Source: Archaeoglobaceae archaeon
GTDB lineage: Archaea > Halobacteriota > Archaeoglobi > Archaeoglobales > Archaeoglobaceae
Assembly (NCBI GenBank): GCA_025057895.1
Contig: JANXEF010000002.1
Span: 1-64,000, forward strand
Length of the DNA: 64,000 bases
Direction: 5' to 3'
Shown: in pieces, positions 42,937 through 51,239 of the stretch
How the letters are laid out: every line of letters starts with the position of its first letter
Position numbering within the stretch: position 1 is the first letter of the stretch
The notes under the pieces: generated by a model
Told to the model about the DNA's origin: nothing
What the model saw: only the letters and a program-made list of their open reading frames with translations
The model's database searches: none
Translations under genes and position numbers: made by a program

Positions 42937-43988
42937 ACAAACATGTGTCTTGGCGGTTGTTTCGATGAAATCTTGAGTTTCTCGAGAGAGTTTAGGAAAT
43001 CTTCAGTTTCAATCGCATATCTTCCTTCTACTATAACTCTATGTAGAGTGGATTTGATGATTTTTTCAACCAAATCTCTTCCACTCAGACCCTCTGAAAG
43101 TTCGGCAATAGTTTCAAGTTTTGCAGAAACTTTTATAGGCAACTCTTTTGCATTTCTTCTCAGAATTTCGAGCCTATCTTCATAACTTGGAAGCTTAAAT
43201 TCTATCTCTTCCTCGAATCTACTCCTTATCGAGGAATCTATGAACTCAACTCGATTTGTCGCCGCAATTGTGCAGACACCTTCGTTGTTCTGTATTCCAT
43301 CTAGCTCGGTCAGAATTGCGTTAACTATTTCAGCCACATCACCCCGGAGATCTTGATAACTTCTGTCCAAAGCAACAGCATCGAATTCGTCGATGAATAC
43401 GATGCATGGTGCCAATTCCCTTGCTCTCTCATATAGTTCATGTATTTTCCTTGCTCCATCGCCTACGTGTTCTCCTATGAGTTTTGTCGATTTTACAGAA
43501 ACGAATGGAGCATTTGCCTCATTTGCTAAAGCCTTTGCAGTCATAGTTTTTCCTGTACCTGGTGGACCATAGAATAGAACATTTCTTGGAGCCCATTTTC
43601 CGAATTTTTTGGGATTTTTTAAATATTCTAGGATCACTCTTGCCTTTCTCTTCGCCTCTTCCTGTCCAACAACGTCTTCAAGTTTCAAATTTTTGACTAT
43701 TTCTGTTTCTATTATTTTCATCTCGGATTCTACGATTATCTTGGTCGAGTCTGATATGTAGCCGGAAGGTGGAACTGCATCAACAACTTCAAAAGCAAAA
43801 TCGGGAAACATCTTCATGTCAAAGATAAGCTTACCTTTATAGACCAACTCTCCCCTCCATTGTTCCTTTGCGTAAACGTTGAAAACTTTTGGGTTATCTA
43901 CTTTTGGATATTCGACAAAGCTTGCCTTCAAAGGATATCCAAGTGGACGAAGTATGAGATATTTTAGCTCAACCTCTTTTTCTGCCAT
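42933..43988 (-). CDS. AAA ATPase, AMA-like proteasome-network type
   Basis: A 351-aa single-ring AAA protein. Residues about 1-85 form a small beta-rich domain, followed by the AAA core with Walker A YGPPGTGKT, Walker B IVFIDEFDA, and the second region of homology AATNRVEFIDSSIRSRFEEEI. No coiled coil like PAN and only one AAA module, unlike Cdc48. Domain order and size fit the AMA group known from Archaeoglobus and Methanosarcina, thought to work with the 20S proteasome. The C terminus ends MFV rather than a clear HbYX motif. Assignment to AMA is by recall of the architecture, not by alignment. Confidence 0.7.
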   Translation of the reverse strand: MAEKEVELKYLILRPLGYPLKASFVEYPKVDNPKVFNVYAKEQWRGELVYKGKLIFDMKMFPDFAFEVVDAVPPSGYISDSTKIIVESEMKIIETEIVKNLKLEDVVGQEEAKRKARVILEYLKNPKKFGKWAPRNVLFYGPPGTGKTMTAKALANEANAPFVSVKSTKLIGEHVGDGARKIHELYERARELAPCIVFIDEFDAVALDRSYQDLRGDVAEIVNAILTELDGIQNNEGVCTIAATNRVEFIDSSIRSRFEEEIEFKLPSYEDRLEILRRNAKELPIKVSAKLETIAELSEGLSGRDLVEKIIKSTLHRVIVEGRYAIETEDFLNSLEKLKISSKQPPRHMFV

Positions 43989-44075
43989 TTGTTCTATTTC
44001 TTCAATAAGTTTTAAATAAGTTTTTTGCTATGATAGTGGGCAGTTTTTGAGATTAATCTTTTTAGGTTGTAAATA

Positions 44076-45302
44076 TCAGATCACTCTTTCGAAAGCATCT
44101 GCATTTTTCAATGGTTTTGTAGCATCTATCCCCCATTTTGCGGTAGTTTCATCAGCAGATGGGTCTAGGCTACTTCCACGGGCTCCAGTAATGATTACGA
44201 GTCCCTTATCTGGTTGAAATCTCGTAGCTATTGCGTAATCGATATCTTCGTAGCTAAAAATGTCTATGTCTTCATCTACGACTATAACACCTTTCAAACT
44301 TGGATTTGCTGAAAGAGCTGCAAGAATTGCATTCTTTGCATCACCTTCAGTTCTTTTTTCTATTTGGACGACTGCATGAAAGTAGTTTCTGCTACCAATT
44401 GTTGTTGTAACATTTTTTACATTACAAACGTTTGAAACAAAACGATAGATCACGGGTTCATATGGAACCCCCATTAGAATTCGATGTTCTTTACTACCTG
44501 GAGTTATAGAATAGTATATGAAATCATCCTTTACATAGATTTCATCGATTTCCATAATGGGTTCATTTCTGATATCGTCGTAGGTTCCAGTCAAGTCTAC
44601 GAATGGTCCTTCTGAAGTTGTTTCTGAAGTTATTCGTCCAAAGATAACGATTTCAGAATCAGGAACAAGCATATAATCTTTTTTGAACAGTTTTAGCCCA
44701 TTCATGAGTTTTGAAGCATAACTAAATTCCTCTCCAAAAGGAACCCTTGTAGCTGAGGCGAGCATGAACAAAGGATGGACTCCAATGCAAACGGCGATTT
44801 TCAAATCCTCGCCATCTTTAACTGCTTCTCTCCACATTAGATACGTATGTCTTGGAGCAACGAGCCGAACTGCAAATCTTTTATTATCCAAGAGCATCAT
44901 TCTGTGAAAACTCGCGTTATAGTGTTCCCTTTTTGCTATAACTATTCCAGCTGTAACGTATCTTGCAGTATCTCTTGGAAAATATTTTATTATAGGTAAA
45001 TCCATTAAATTCGAGACTCTTTTCAGGTTGAGTTCTTCAAAATCCTTTATTTCAATCTTTTCTTTCCCCTCATATCTCTTTGCGAGTTCAACTGCAATCA
45101 TCTTTGGATTTATATTTAAAAATTTTCCAAGAACCTCTCTTGAATTTAAAAAGTTTTTTGCAACCCTTTTTCCCTCAACCCTAAATATGATAGGCTCATC
45201 CAGAAGACCCATTTTTTTCAAATATTCGAGAACCTCGTAATGTCTTAGATCGATGTCCAGAATCCTTGGTCTTACTTCAGCCATTGCACTTCTCAAGTTC
45301 AT
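44076..45302 (-). CDS. UbiD family prenylated-FMN decarboxylase
   Basis: A 408-aa decarboxylase of the UbiD family with family blocks RYVTAGIVIAKREHYNASFHRMMLLD, AVCIGVHPLFMLASATRVPFGEEF, SETTSEGPFVDLTGTYDD and TRFQPDKGLVIITGARGSSLDPSA. It needs prenylated FMN made by UbiX, which is not in the window. Candidates for its job are decarboxylation of anhydromevalonate phosphate in the archaeal mevalonate pathway, menaquinone synthesis, or aromatic acids; the first is attractive because most archaea need it, but this is inference. ATG 45302 is used; ATG 45284 is an alternative. Confidence 0.85.
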   Translation of the reverse strand: MNLRSAMAEVRPRILDIDLRHYEVLEYLKKMGLLDEPIIFRVEGKRVAKNFLNSREVLGKFLNINPKMIAVELAKRYEGKEKIEIKDFEELNLKRVSNLMDLPIIKYFPRDTARYVTAGIVIAKREHYNASFHRMMLLDNKRFAVRLVAPRHTYLMWREAVKDGEDLKIAVCIGVHPLFMLASATRVPFGEEFSYASKLMNGLKLFKKDYMLVPDSEIVIFGRITSETTSEGPFVDLTGTYDDIRNEPIMEIDEIYVKDDFIYYSITPGSKEHRILMGVPYEPVIYRFVSNVCNVKNVTTTIGSRNYFHAVVQIEKRTEGDAKNAILAALSANPSLKGVIVVDEDIDIFSYEDIDYAIATRFQPDKGLVIITGARGSSLDPSADETTAKWGIDATKPLKNADAFERVI

Positions 45303-45417
45303 AATAAGAGTTTGTTATCCTAAATTTAATTTCTTCGAAAACTCTAAGCTTGGAGAATTTGGAGCTATGAATTAAAAATTGAGATATCCCAAAACTAAAT
45401 AAAATTCGATTAAAGCA

Positions 45418-45741
45418 TTATGGTCTAGCTTTTTCAACCTTTGGTAAAGCTTTGTTTATTTCTTCAAGCAGTTCTTCATCACTTTTTCCTTCTGTACTTA
45501 TTCCTAGATCTTTTGCAATCTTTTCTATTTTTGCTCTCTTCTCTTCTTTTGAAATTTTCAAATCTTTTTCGAGTTCTCTCAACTCAATTTCTGCTTCTTT
45601 TTGAGCTTTTTTGAACTCTGCAACACTTCTTCCAAGACTTCTTGCCACTTCGGGAATTTTACTTGCTCCAAATAATATCAGGACAATCAAAGCAATCCAA
45701 ATTAGCTCTTGGGTTCCTATGAACATTCTTGCTATTTCCAT
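45418..45741 (-). CDS. tatA: twin-arginine translocase subunit TatA/TatB
   Basis: A 107-aa membrane protein of the pathway that exports folded proteins. A short N-terminal helix (IGTQELIWIALIVLILFG) is followed by the hinge FGASKIPEVARSLGRSVAEFKKA, the family signature, then a long charged amphipathic and coiled segment. tatC is not adjacent. TatA and TatB cannot be told apart safely in archaea. Confidence 0.9.
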   Translation of the reverse strand: MEIARMFIGTQELIWIALIVLILFGASKIPEVARSLGRSVAEFKKAQKEAEIELRELEKDLKISKEEKRAKIEKIAKDLGISTEGKSDEELLEEINKALPKVEKARP

Positions 45742-45858
45742 CGCATCTTTTTTGTCATAAAGTTAATAAGTTTTTCCTGATCTCTGTATCTGATGATCTT
45801 TATTTAGGAAATTTTTTGATGGGAAAAAGATTTTTAAATTCCATGAGTACTATTTGGC

Positions 45859-46389
45859 ATGATGGACACAAAGTTTTTTGAGGAAGCTTTTAGAACTGCA
45901 AAAGTCTTTAACGAATTCTTATTAACCTTGATGAATCCCAGGACTTACTTACGAGAACTTGAGGACAGAGAAATTGAAGAGTTTTATCATAAAAATGCAA
46001 AATTGCTTTTTGAACTGAATAAAGCTTATTGGGGCTTTTTGATTGAAATAACTCAGGCTTTAGCGAGAAGAGATTCTGGAGGGGTGGTAAGAGCTGTTAC
46101 AGCAACAATGGAAAGGTTGGAGATTATTTATGCAGAATACATGGACAACGCTGTTATCTCTGCAATCATAAATTCGATAAACAACGCATATCTACGAAGT
46201 TTACAAAGTCTCCAAAACTTCATGAGCGCTTTTTTGCATTCGATGGGTATGGTTTCTAGGAAAGATATAATAGCTCTTTCAGAAGCATATGTGGATCTCA
46301 AGGGAGACATAAAGAAGGAAACTAGGAAAATAAGGGAAGATATAAGGAGTTTGAGAGAAGAAATAGAGAAAATTAAGGGAGGTGGTTGA
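45859..46389 (+). CDS. phaE: PHA synthase subunit PhaE (class III)
   Basis: A 176-aa helical protein. The C-terminal part (SMGMVSRKDIIALSEAYVDLKGDIKK, then a coiled coil LREEIEKIK) resembles the end of PhaE, the non-catalytic partner of class III polyhydroxyalkanoate synthases. The N-terminal half has no motif. Directly followed by phaC with a ribosome site inside its last codons, so the assignment rests mainly on the pair. The double ATG start is preceded by TTTTTAAATT about 25 nt upstream (leaderless). Confidence 0.78.
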   Translation: MMDTKFFEEAFRTAKVFNEFLLTLMNPRTYLRELEDREIEEFYHKNAKLLFELNKAYWGFLIEITQALARRDSGGVVRAVTATMERLEIIYAEYMDNAVISAIINSINNAYLRSLQSLQNFMSAFLHSMGMVSRKDIIALSEAYVDLKGDIKKETRKIREDIRSLREEIEKIKGGG

Positions 46390-46390
46390 A

Positions 46391-47524
46391 TTGTTGCATG
46401 AATTTCTTTGTAATTATAGAAGGTTTCTGAAACTTTCTGAATGGTTCTTGAAGAACAATCGTTTTCTTCCAGTTACCGAAGATAAGCCTTATCTAATTCC
46501 GGATGTAAAAATCGGAGTTACTCCAAGAGTTGAAATCTCATCCGACAATGGTGTCAAGCTTTTCCGTTATGAACCAAGAACTGAAAAACAGTTTGAAGTT
46601 CCAGTGCTCATCGTTTACGCGCTGATAAACAAACCTTATATCCTGGATCTAAGCCCTCAGAGAAGCGTGATAAGGAAACTGCTTGATGCTGGCTTTAACG
46701 TTTACCTCGTGAGATGGGGGGATGCTACGGTAGCAGATCAGTTCTCTCTGGACAGTTATATAGACATCTTTCTCTACGATTTCATAGAAGATGTAAAAAG
46801 CGATGCGAAGTCAGATAAGGTTTCCATTCTCGGCTACTGCATGGGAGGTGGTATTAGCGCAATTTACGCAGCACTCTATCCAGAAAAAGTTAAGAACATA
46901 ATATTCCTAGCATCTACGTTATACTTCGACAAAAGCATAGGAAAATTTGTAACTCTATCTGACAAACGCTTCTTCAATCCAGAAGAAGTCGTTGCACCAT
47001 TTGGCTATGTTCCATCTTGGTTCCTCACGGAAAGGTTCAAAATCCTTGAACCTTGGGAAAACTATGTTGGAAAATACGTCAATCTTTTTCTCAATGCAGA
47101 AGATGAAAACTTCTTAGATGACTTCTTTAGAATGGAGCGCTGGATTCATGATGGTGTAAACGTAGCACCGGGAGCTTATGTTAGATACAACCAGGAGCTA
47201 TATCAAAACAATGCTTTGGCCGAGGGAAAGCTTTATGTAAAAGGAAAAAGAGTGGATCCAAAACGTATAACAATGCCAACCGCTGCAATTGTTGGACTCA
47301 GGGATCATTTAGCCCCTCCCGATTGTACACTTAAATTCCTTGACTGTATAGGGAGTAAAGATAAAGCAGTTTTCAAAGCAGATGTTGGCCATGTTGGACT
47401 TGTGGTCTCGAGGAGAGGAATGGCTCTTTGGGATGATGTTGCAAAGTGGCTCGCTCAGAGAAGTGGAGAGCTCAAAAAGACTAGAGAGAGAGCTGAATGT
47501 TTAAGCCAAGAGCAATTGCGGTAG
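46391..47524 (+). CDS. phaC: PHA synthase subunit PhaC (class III)
   Basis: Polymerises 3-hydroxyacyl-CoA into polyhydroxyalkanoate. An alpha/beta hydrolase fold of about 377 aa with the lipase-like box GYCMGG (catalytic Cys150), the Asp in VGLRDHLAPP and the His in DVGHVGL, as in class III PhaC. The sequence SPQRSVIRKLLDAGFNVYLVRWGD is the conserved block before the active site. Start: GGAGGTG (46378-46384) stands 6 nt before TTG 46391, which I take as the start; the GTG at 46382 is part of that ribosome site. It overlaps the phosphatase gene by 28 nt. Confidence 0.9.
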   Translation: MLHEFLCNYRRFLKLSEWFLKNNRFLPVTEDKPYLIPDVKIGVTPRVEISSDNGVKLFRYEPRTEKQFEVPVLIVYALINKPYILDLSPQRSVIRKLLDAGFNVYLVRWGDATVADQFSLDSYIDIFLYDFIEDVKSDAKSDKVSILGYCMGGGISAIYAALYPEKVKNIIFLASTLYFDKSIGKFVTLSDKRFFNPEEVVAPFGYVPSWFLTERFKILEPWENYVGKYVNLFLNAEDENFLDDFFRMERWIHDGVNVAPGAYVRYNQELYQNNALAEGKLYVKGKRVDPKRITMPTAAIVGLRDHLAPPDCTLKFLDCIGSKDKAVFKADVGHVGLVVSRRGMALWDDVAKWLAQRSGELKKTRERAECLSQEQLR

Positions 47525-48165
47525 ATATAGATGGAACCATTACAGACAGAAAGAGAGCAATAAACTGCAAAGCTGTTGAGGCCTTAAGAAAGTTGAATAT
47601 TCCAGTAATTCTTGCAACTGGAAACATTCCATGCTTTGCAAGAGCTGTGGCTAAGATGATAGGAGTTTCCGATATTGTCATTTGTGAAAATGGTGGAGTC
47701 GTTAGATTTAGCTACGATGGTGAAGACATAATCCTTGGAAGTAAGGAGAAGTGTATCAGAGCTCTTGAAGAATTAAAGAAACATTTCTACATTGAACTAC
47801 TCGATTTCGATTATAGAAAATCTGAGGTCTGTATGCGAAGAACTTTTGACATCAAAAAAGCACGAGAAATTCTGAAGGATTTCGATGTTAAACTTCTCGA
47901 TTCTGGTTTTGCTTACCACATATCAGATAAGGCTGTGAGCAAGGGTCGAGCTTTGATTTTCATTTCGGAACATATAGGGGTAAATCTAAAAGATTTTGCA
48001 GTGATTGGTGATTCTGAGAATGACATTGAAATGTTTGAAGTTGCAGGATTTAGAATTGCAGTTGCGAACGCTGATGAAAGACTTAAAGAACTTGCAGATC
48101 TTGTAACTCCTTCAAACGATGGATATGGGGTTGTTGAAGCACTCGAGTTTCTTGGATTAATTTAG
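47497..48165 (+). CDS. HAD-superfamily phosphatase, archaeal phosphoglycolate phosphatase type
   Basis: A 222-aa hydrolase with the nucleophile motif AVDIDGTITDRKR, motif II ILATGN, a C2B-type cap, the motif III lysine in AVSKGRAL and motif IV IGDSENDIEMF. This matches the archaeal phosphoglycolate phosphatase group that recycles 2-phosphoglycolate; sucrose-phosphate-phosphatase-like relatives share the fold. It overlaps phaC by 28 nt, which suggests cotranscription without an obvious link. The last 83 nt overlap the convergent YkgJ-like gene. Confidence 0.83.
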   Translation: MFKPRAIAVDIDGTITDRKRAINCKAVEALRKLNIPVILATGNIPCFARAVAKMIGVSDIVICENGGVVRFSYDGEDIILGSKEKCIRALEELKKHFYIELLDFDYRKSEVCMRRTFDIKKAREILKDFDVKLLDSGFAYHISDKAVSKGRALIFISEHIGVNLKDFAVIGDSENDIEMFEVAGFRIAVANADERLKELADLVTPSNDGYGVVEALEFLGLI

Positions 48166-48592
48166 CTGTAAGTAAGTTCATTTCAAATCTTCTTCCTATC
48201 ATTATTTCCAGTGCTTCTATCACTTCTTTTTCGATCGAGGGTTTTGGATCTTTTTTAATTTTTACATTTTTACAAAAGCTGTCGACATAAACGAAAAACT
48301 CTTCACCTTCAAACTCAAAACTCGCAAGTTCTTCACCCCTCTTCAAAATAGAGAAAGGATAAATTTTGCAGACAAGTGGTTTAAAATTCCCTAAGGAGCA
48401 TAGATTTCCAGATTGGAACGGACAAAATTTTCCAATTTTTTTTATATAGAATCTTCCAGCTCTTTCTTCAACAAAACCTGTTTTTCTTAGCTTTAAGAAT
48501 TCGTAGGTCCTCAATCTTACTCTGTATTGTACGCAACAAGCACCACAAGCTTCACAGTGCCATGAAGCTACGAGTCTCCATGGCACGAACAT
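48083..48592 (-). CDS. YkgJ-type cysteine cluster protein
   Basis: A 169-aa protein with the CxxCGxCC start motif (HCEACGACCVQY) and further cysteines in KFCPFQSGNLCSLG and FKPLVCKIYPFSI, the pattern of the YkgJ/UPF0153 family presumed to bind zinc or an iron-sulfur cluster. Function unknown. ATG 48592 fits a TTTATATGG box about 25 nt upstream, divergent from sirC. The C-terminal 27 codons overlap the end of the convergent phosphatase gene and do not look conserved. Confidence 0.8.
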   Translation of the reverse strand: MFVPWRLVASWHCEACGACCVQYRVRLRTYEFLKLRKTGFVEERAGRFYIKKIGKFCPFQSGNLCSLGNFKPLVCKIYPFSILKRGEELASFEFEGEEFFVYVDSFCKNVKIKKDPKPSIEKEVIEALEIMIGRRFEMNLLTAKLIQETRVLQQPHIHRLKELQDLQVL

Positions 48593-48681
48593 ATAAAGAG
48601 TTTGAGGCCATATAAATATCTTTTTCTTTTTGAAATGTCTTTGGCGATAATGTTAAATTTCCTCGTGAAACCAGCTTTTGA

Positions 48682-49359
48682 ATGAGAATACCACTCTTCA
48701 TAGAGTTTTCGGGAAAAAGAGTTGCTATAATTGGTGGGGGGAATGTGGGAACTTTAAGAGCAAAAAAATTCCTTAGAGTCGGAGCAGACGTAACTATTTT
48801 TAGTCTTGAGTTCTCAGACGAACTTAAGAAGCTTGAAGAAGAGGGAAAAATCAGACTTATAAAGAGAAGTGTTGAAAAAATTGGAGAAGAACTCTCAGAG
48901 TTTGATCTTGTGGTAGTTGCAATAGGTGATAAGAACTTTAACAGAAAATTTATTGAGCTCTCCAAAAAACATAGATTTCTTCTAAATCTTGCGAATGATG
49001 CTGAAAAAACAGAAGTCGTTGTGCCTTTTGAGGGTGGAAAAGATGGGATAAGATTTGCAGTGACAACTGAAGGAAAAAGTGGAGTTGTAGCAAGGATAGT
49101 AAGAGACAAATTCCAAACTCTTCTTGAGAAGGATGGAACTATTTTTACTTATCTATCTGCTATGGAGTATCTTAAGAAGTACATGAAGTCTCGAGAAATA
49201 CCTATAAACGTTAGAATGCGTGTTTATGCAATTGCGAGTTCATACAAGGATTTGATTAGGCTTTCTGAGGAAGGAAAAATTGAGGAAGCGAAGAGATTAC
49301 TCGAAAAAATAGTCGAAGAAGAGGTGAGGAAGGGTGAAGTTCGTAACTCTGGATTTTGA
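48682..49359 (+). CDS. sirC: precorrin-2 dehydrogenase (siroheme synthase, SirC type)
   Basis: Oxidises precorrin-2 to sirohydrochlorin with NAD and may add iron. 225 aa: Rossmann domain with VAIIGGGNVGTLRAKKFLRVGADVTIFS at the N terminus, the NLANDAEKTEVVVPF segment and a C-terminal helical domain (GKSGVVARIVRDKF) as in Met8/SirC. The methylase (uroporphyrinogen C-methyltransferase) part is absent, so it is the single-domain form. It overlaps the fused siroheme decarboxylase gene by 26 nt; together they are consecutive steps in the alternative heme pathway. Confidence 0.92.
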   Translation: MRIPLFIEFSGKRVAIIGGGNVGTLRAKKFLRVGADVTIFSLEFSDELKKLEEEGKIRLIKRSVEKIGEELSEFDLVVVAIGDKNFNRKFIELSKKHRFLLNLANDAEKTEVVVPFEGGKDGIRFAVTTEGKSGVVARIVRDKFQTLLEKDGTIFTYLSAMEYLKKYMKSREIPINVRMRVYAIASSYKDLIRLSEEGKIEEAKRLLEKIVEEEVRKGEVRNSGF

Positions 49360-50260
49360 AATTCTAATGGCTATCCAGTATAGACTCCCAATTTCAACAA
49401 ACCCTCTTCAGGATCTTTCGGAGTTAATTGGAAAAAAATACGAAGAGATTGAAAGGAAGTTGAGAGAATACAAGGCACTTGGGATTCTGAAAAGATATGG
49501 AGCTAATATGAACTATCGAGCTTTTCCAAATTTTAGACAATCCTCTCTTGTTGGTTTTAAAGTTGATGAGAAAAAGGCAAGTAGAATAAACGAGTTAGGT
49601 GAAATGGTTAAGCATAACTTTTTAAGAGATTCAGAATACAATGTTTGGTTCACTTTGAAATGTAGGAACATTGCAGAGATAGAAAACATTGTTTTGAAAA
49701 TTGCTCAGGAAATAGGAGTTGAAGATTACATTATTTTACCAACGAAAAAGGTTTACAAGATGGATGTAAAATACGATCTTTACAAAGGCATTTCGTGGAG
49801 CTACAGCTTTGAGCCTGAAAGGGTTACTACAATTGCAGAGCTTGGTTTAGATGAGAGTATAAGGAGACTCGAAAATTTACCTATCTCGCGAAGACCGTTT
49901 GTTGAACTTGGCATTGATGAAGAAGAAACAGTGGATTTAATCAAAGAATTGATGAGGAGAGGTATTGTGAGAGACTTTAGTGGGGTTTTAAGCGAAAGAG
50001 GAATAGGTTTTAAATTCAACGGAATGAATGTAGTGAAAGCTAAAAACCCTGAAAATCTTGCAAGGAAACTTTTGACAGACTTTCCACAAATAACACATTT
50101 GATCGAAAGATTTACTAACGAGAAGTGGGATTACTCACTTTACTTTATGGTTCACGCAGTTGAAAAAGAAAAAGTAGAAGAGATTGCAAAAAAGGTAGTA
50201 GGAATAGATGGAGTTGAAGATCTGAGAGTCATATACAGCAAGGAAAATCTAAAACCATGA
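49334..50260 (+). CDS. ahbAB: siroheme decarboxylase, fused AhbA-AhbB
   Basis: Removes two acetate carboxyls of siroheme to give 12,18-didecarboxysiroheme on the way to heme in archaea and sulfate reducers. The protein is 308 aa and consists of two Lrp/AsnC-like halves: residues about 1-150 (GILKRYGANMNYRAFP, YNVWFTLKCRN) and about 160-308 (GIVRDFSGVLSERGIGFKFNGMNVV, HLIERFTNEKWDYSLYFMVH). In most described cases AhbA and AhbB are separate polypeptides; here they are one frame, like NirDL of heme d1 synthesis. I cannot say which half is A. The GTG start has GAGGTGAGG upstream and lies inside the end of sirC, which gives pathway support. Confidence 0.82.
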   Translation: MKFVTLDFEILMAIQYRLPISTNPLQDLSELIGKKYEEIERKLREYKALGILKRYGANMNYRAFPNFRQSSLVGFKVDEKKASRINELGEMVKHNFLRDSEYNVWFTLKCRNIAEIENIVLKIAQEIGVEDYIILPTKKVYKMDVKYDLYKGISWSYSFEPERVTTIAELGLDESIRRLENLPISRRPFVELGIDEEETVDLIKELMRRGIVRDFSGVLSERGIGFKFNGMNVVKAKNPENLARKLLTDFPQITHLIERFTNEKWDYSLYFMVHAVEKEKVEEIAKKVVGIDGVEDLRVIYSKENLKP

Positions 50261-51207
50261 AGTGCTCTTATTGCTTTAGAGATGCAATTTACTTACAGCG
50301 GTATTCTGGAAAGCATCTCTGTAAGAAACACTTCACAAGTTTCTTTGAGAAAAAAGTTAGAAAAGTTATAAAAAAATTCAGAATGATAGAGAGTGGAGAT
50401 GTGATTGCCATAGCGCTGAGCGGTGGAAAGGATAGCGTAACTCTCTCTAACCTATTGCTTGAACAATATGGTGGAAGACATGATCTCGAGTTTTTTGCAA
50501 TAACGATAGATGAAGGGATTGCGAATTACAGGGAAAAGACTGTTGAAGTTGCAAGTAAAGTAACAAAAAACCTTGGTATAGAACATTACATTGTTAGCTT
50601 TATAGATAACTTTGGCTCATCACTCGACGAAATTGTAAAAATTGGAAAAAAGTCTCCTTGCTCTTACTGCGGAGTTTTCAGGAAATATTTGCTTAACAGA
50701 ACTGCACGTGAATTAGGAGCGACAAAACTCGCAACAGCACATAACTTAGATGATGAAGCTCAGACTATACTCATGAACTTCATAAATGCAGACATTGATC
50801 GGCTTGCAAGGATTATTCCGCAAAGAGAACAAGAAGGACTTGTTATGAGGATAAAGCCTTTCAGAGAAGTTTATGAGAAAGAAGTCGTAATTTATGGTTT
50901 TGTCAGAGGATATTCTCTCATTTTTGACGAATGTCCTTATAGCGAGTTACCCATCAGAGCACCGGTGAGGGATTTCATATATGAATTCGAAAAAGAGCAT
51001 CCTGGTAGGAAAATTTCAGTTCTTAGGAGCTTTGAAAAGATTTGGGATTGTCTTAAAATCACAAATCCTCAAGTAAAATTGAATAACTGCGAAATCTGTG
51101 GAGAACCAACTTCACAGAAAATCTGTCAAGCTTGTAAACTTGTCTTAGAAATGAAGGAAGAAATCTCTCTAAAACATTGCACGTCGCTTACTTACAGCAA
51201 GGTATAG
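50257..51207 (+). CDS. ttuA: tRNA 2-thiolation enzyme TtuA/Ncs6 family
   Basis: Adds sulfur to U54 (or U34) of tRNA. It has an N-terminal zinc finger (CSYC...HLCKKH), an ATP pyrophosphatase P-loop SGGKDS near residue 55, an inner CSYCG pair near 136 plus the late Cys in FDECPYSELP that holds an iron-sulfur cluster, and a C-terminal zinc site CEICG...CQAC. These features fit TtuA, whose 2-thiouridine-54 stabilises tRNA at high temperature. 316 aa. The ATG overlaps the previous stop (ATGA). The cytosolic U34 enzyme Ncs6 is the alternative. Confidence 0.88.
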   Translation: MKCSYCFRDAIYLQRYSGKHLCKKHFTSFFEKKVRKVIKKFRMIESGDVIAIALSGGKDSVTLSNLLLEQYGGRHDLEFFAITIDEGIANYREKTVEVASKVTKNLGIEHYIVSFIDNFGSSLDEIVKIGKKSPCSYCGVFRKYLLNRTARELGATKLATAHNLDDEAQTILMNFINADIDRLARIIPQREQEGLVMRIKPFREVYEKEVVIYGFVRGYSLIFDECPYSELPIRAPVRDFIYEFEKEHPGRKISVLRSFEKIWDCLKITNPQVKLNNCEICGEPTSQKICQACKLVLEMKEEISLKHCTSLTYSKV

Positions 51208-51239
51208 GAAAATTAATCTATTGGAGTACAACCATCTCT

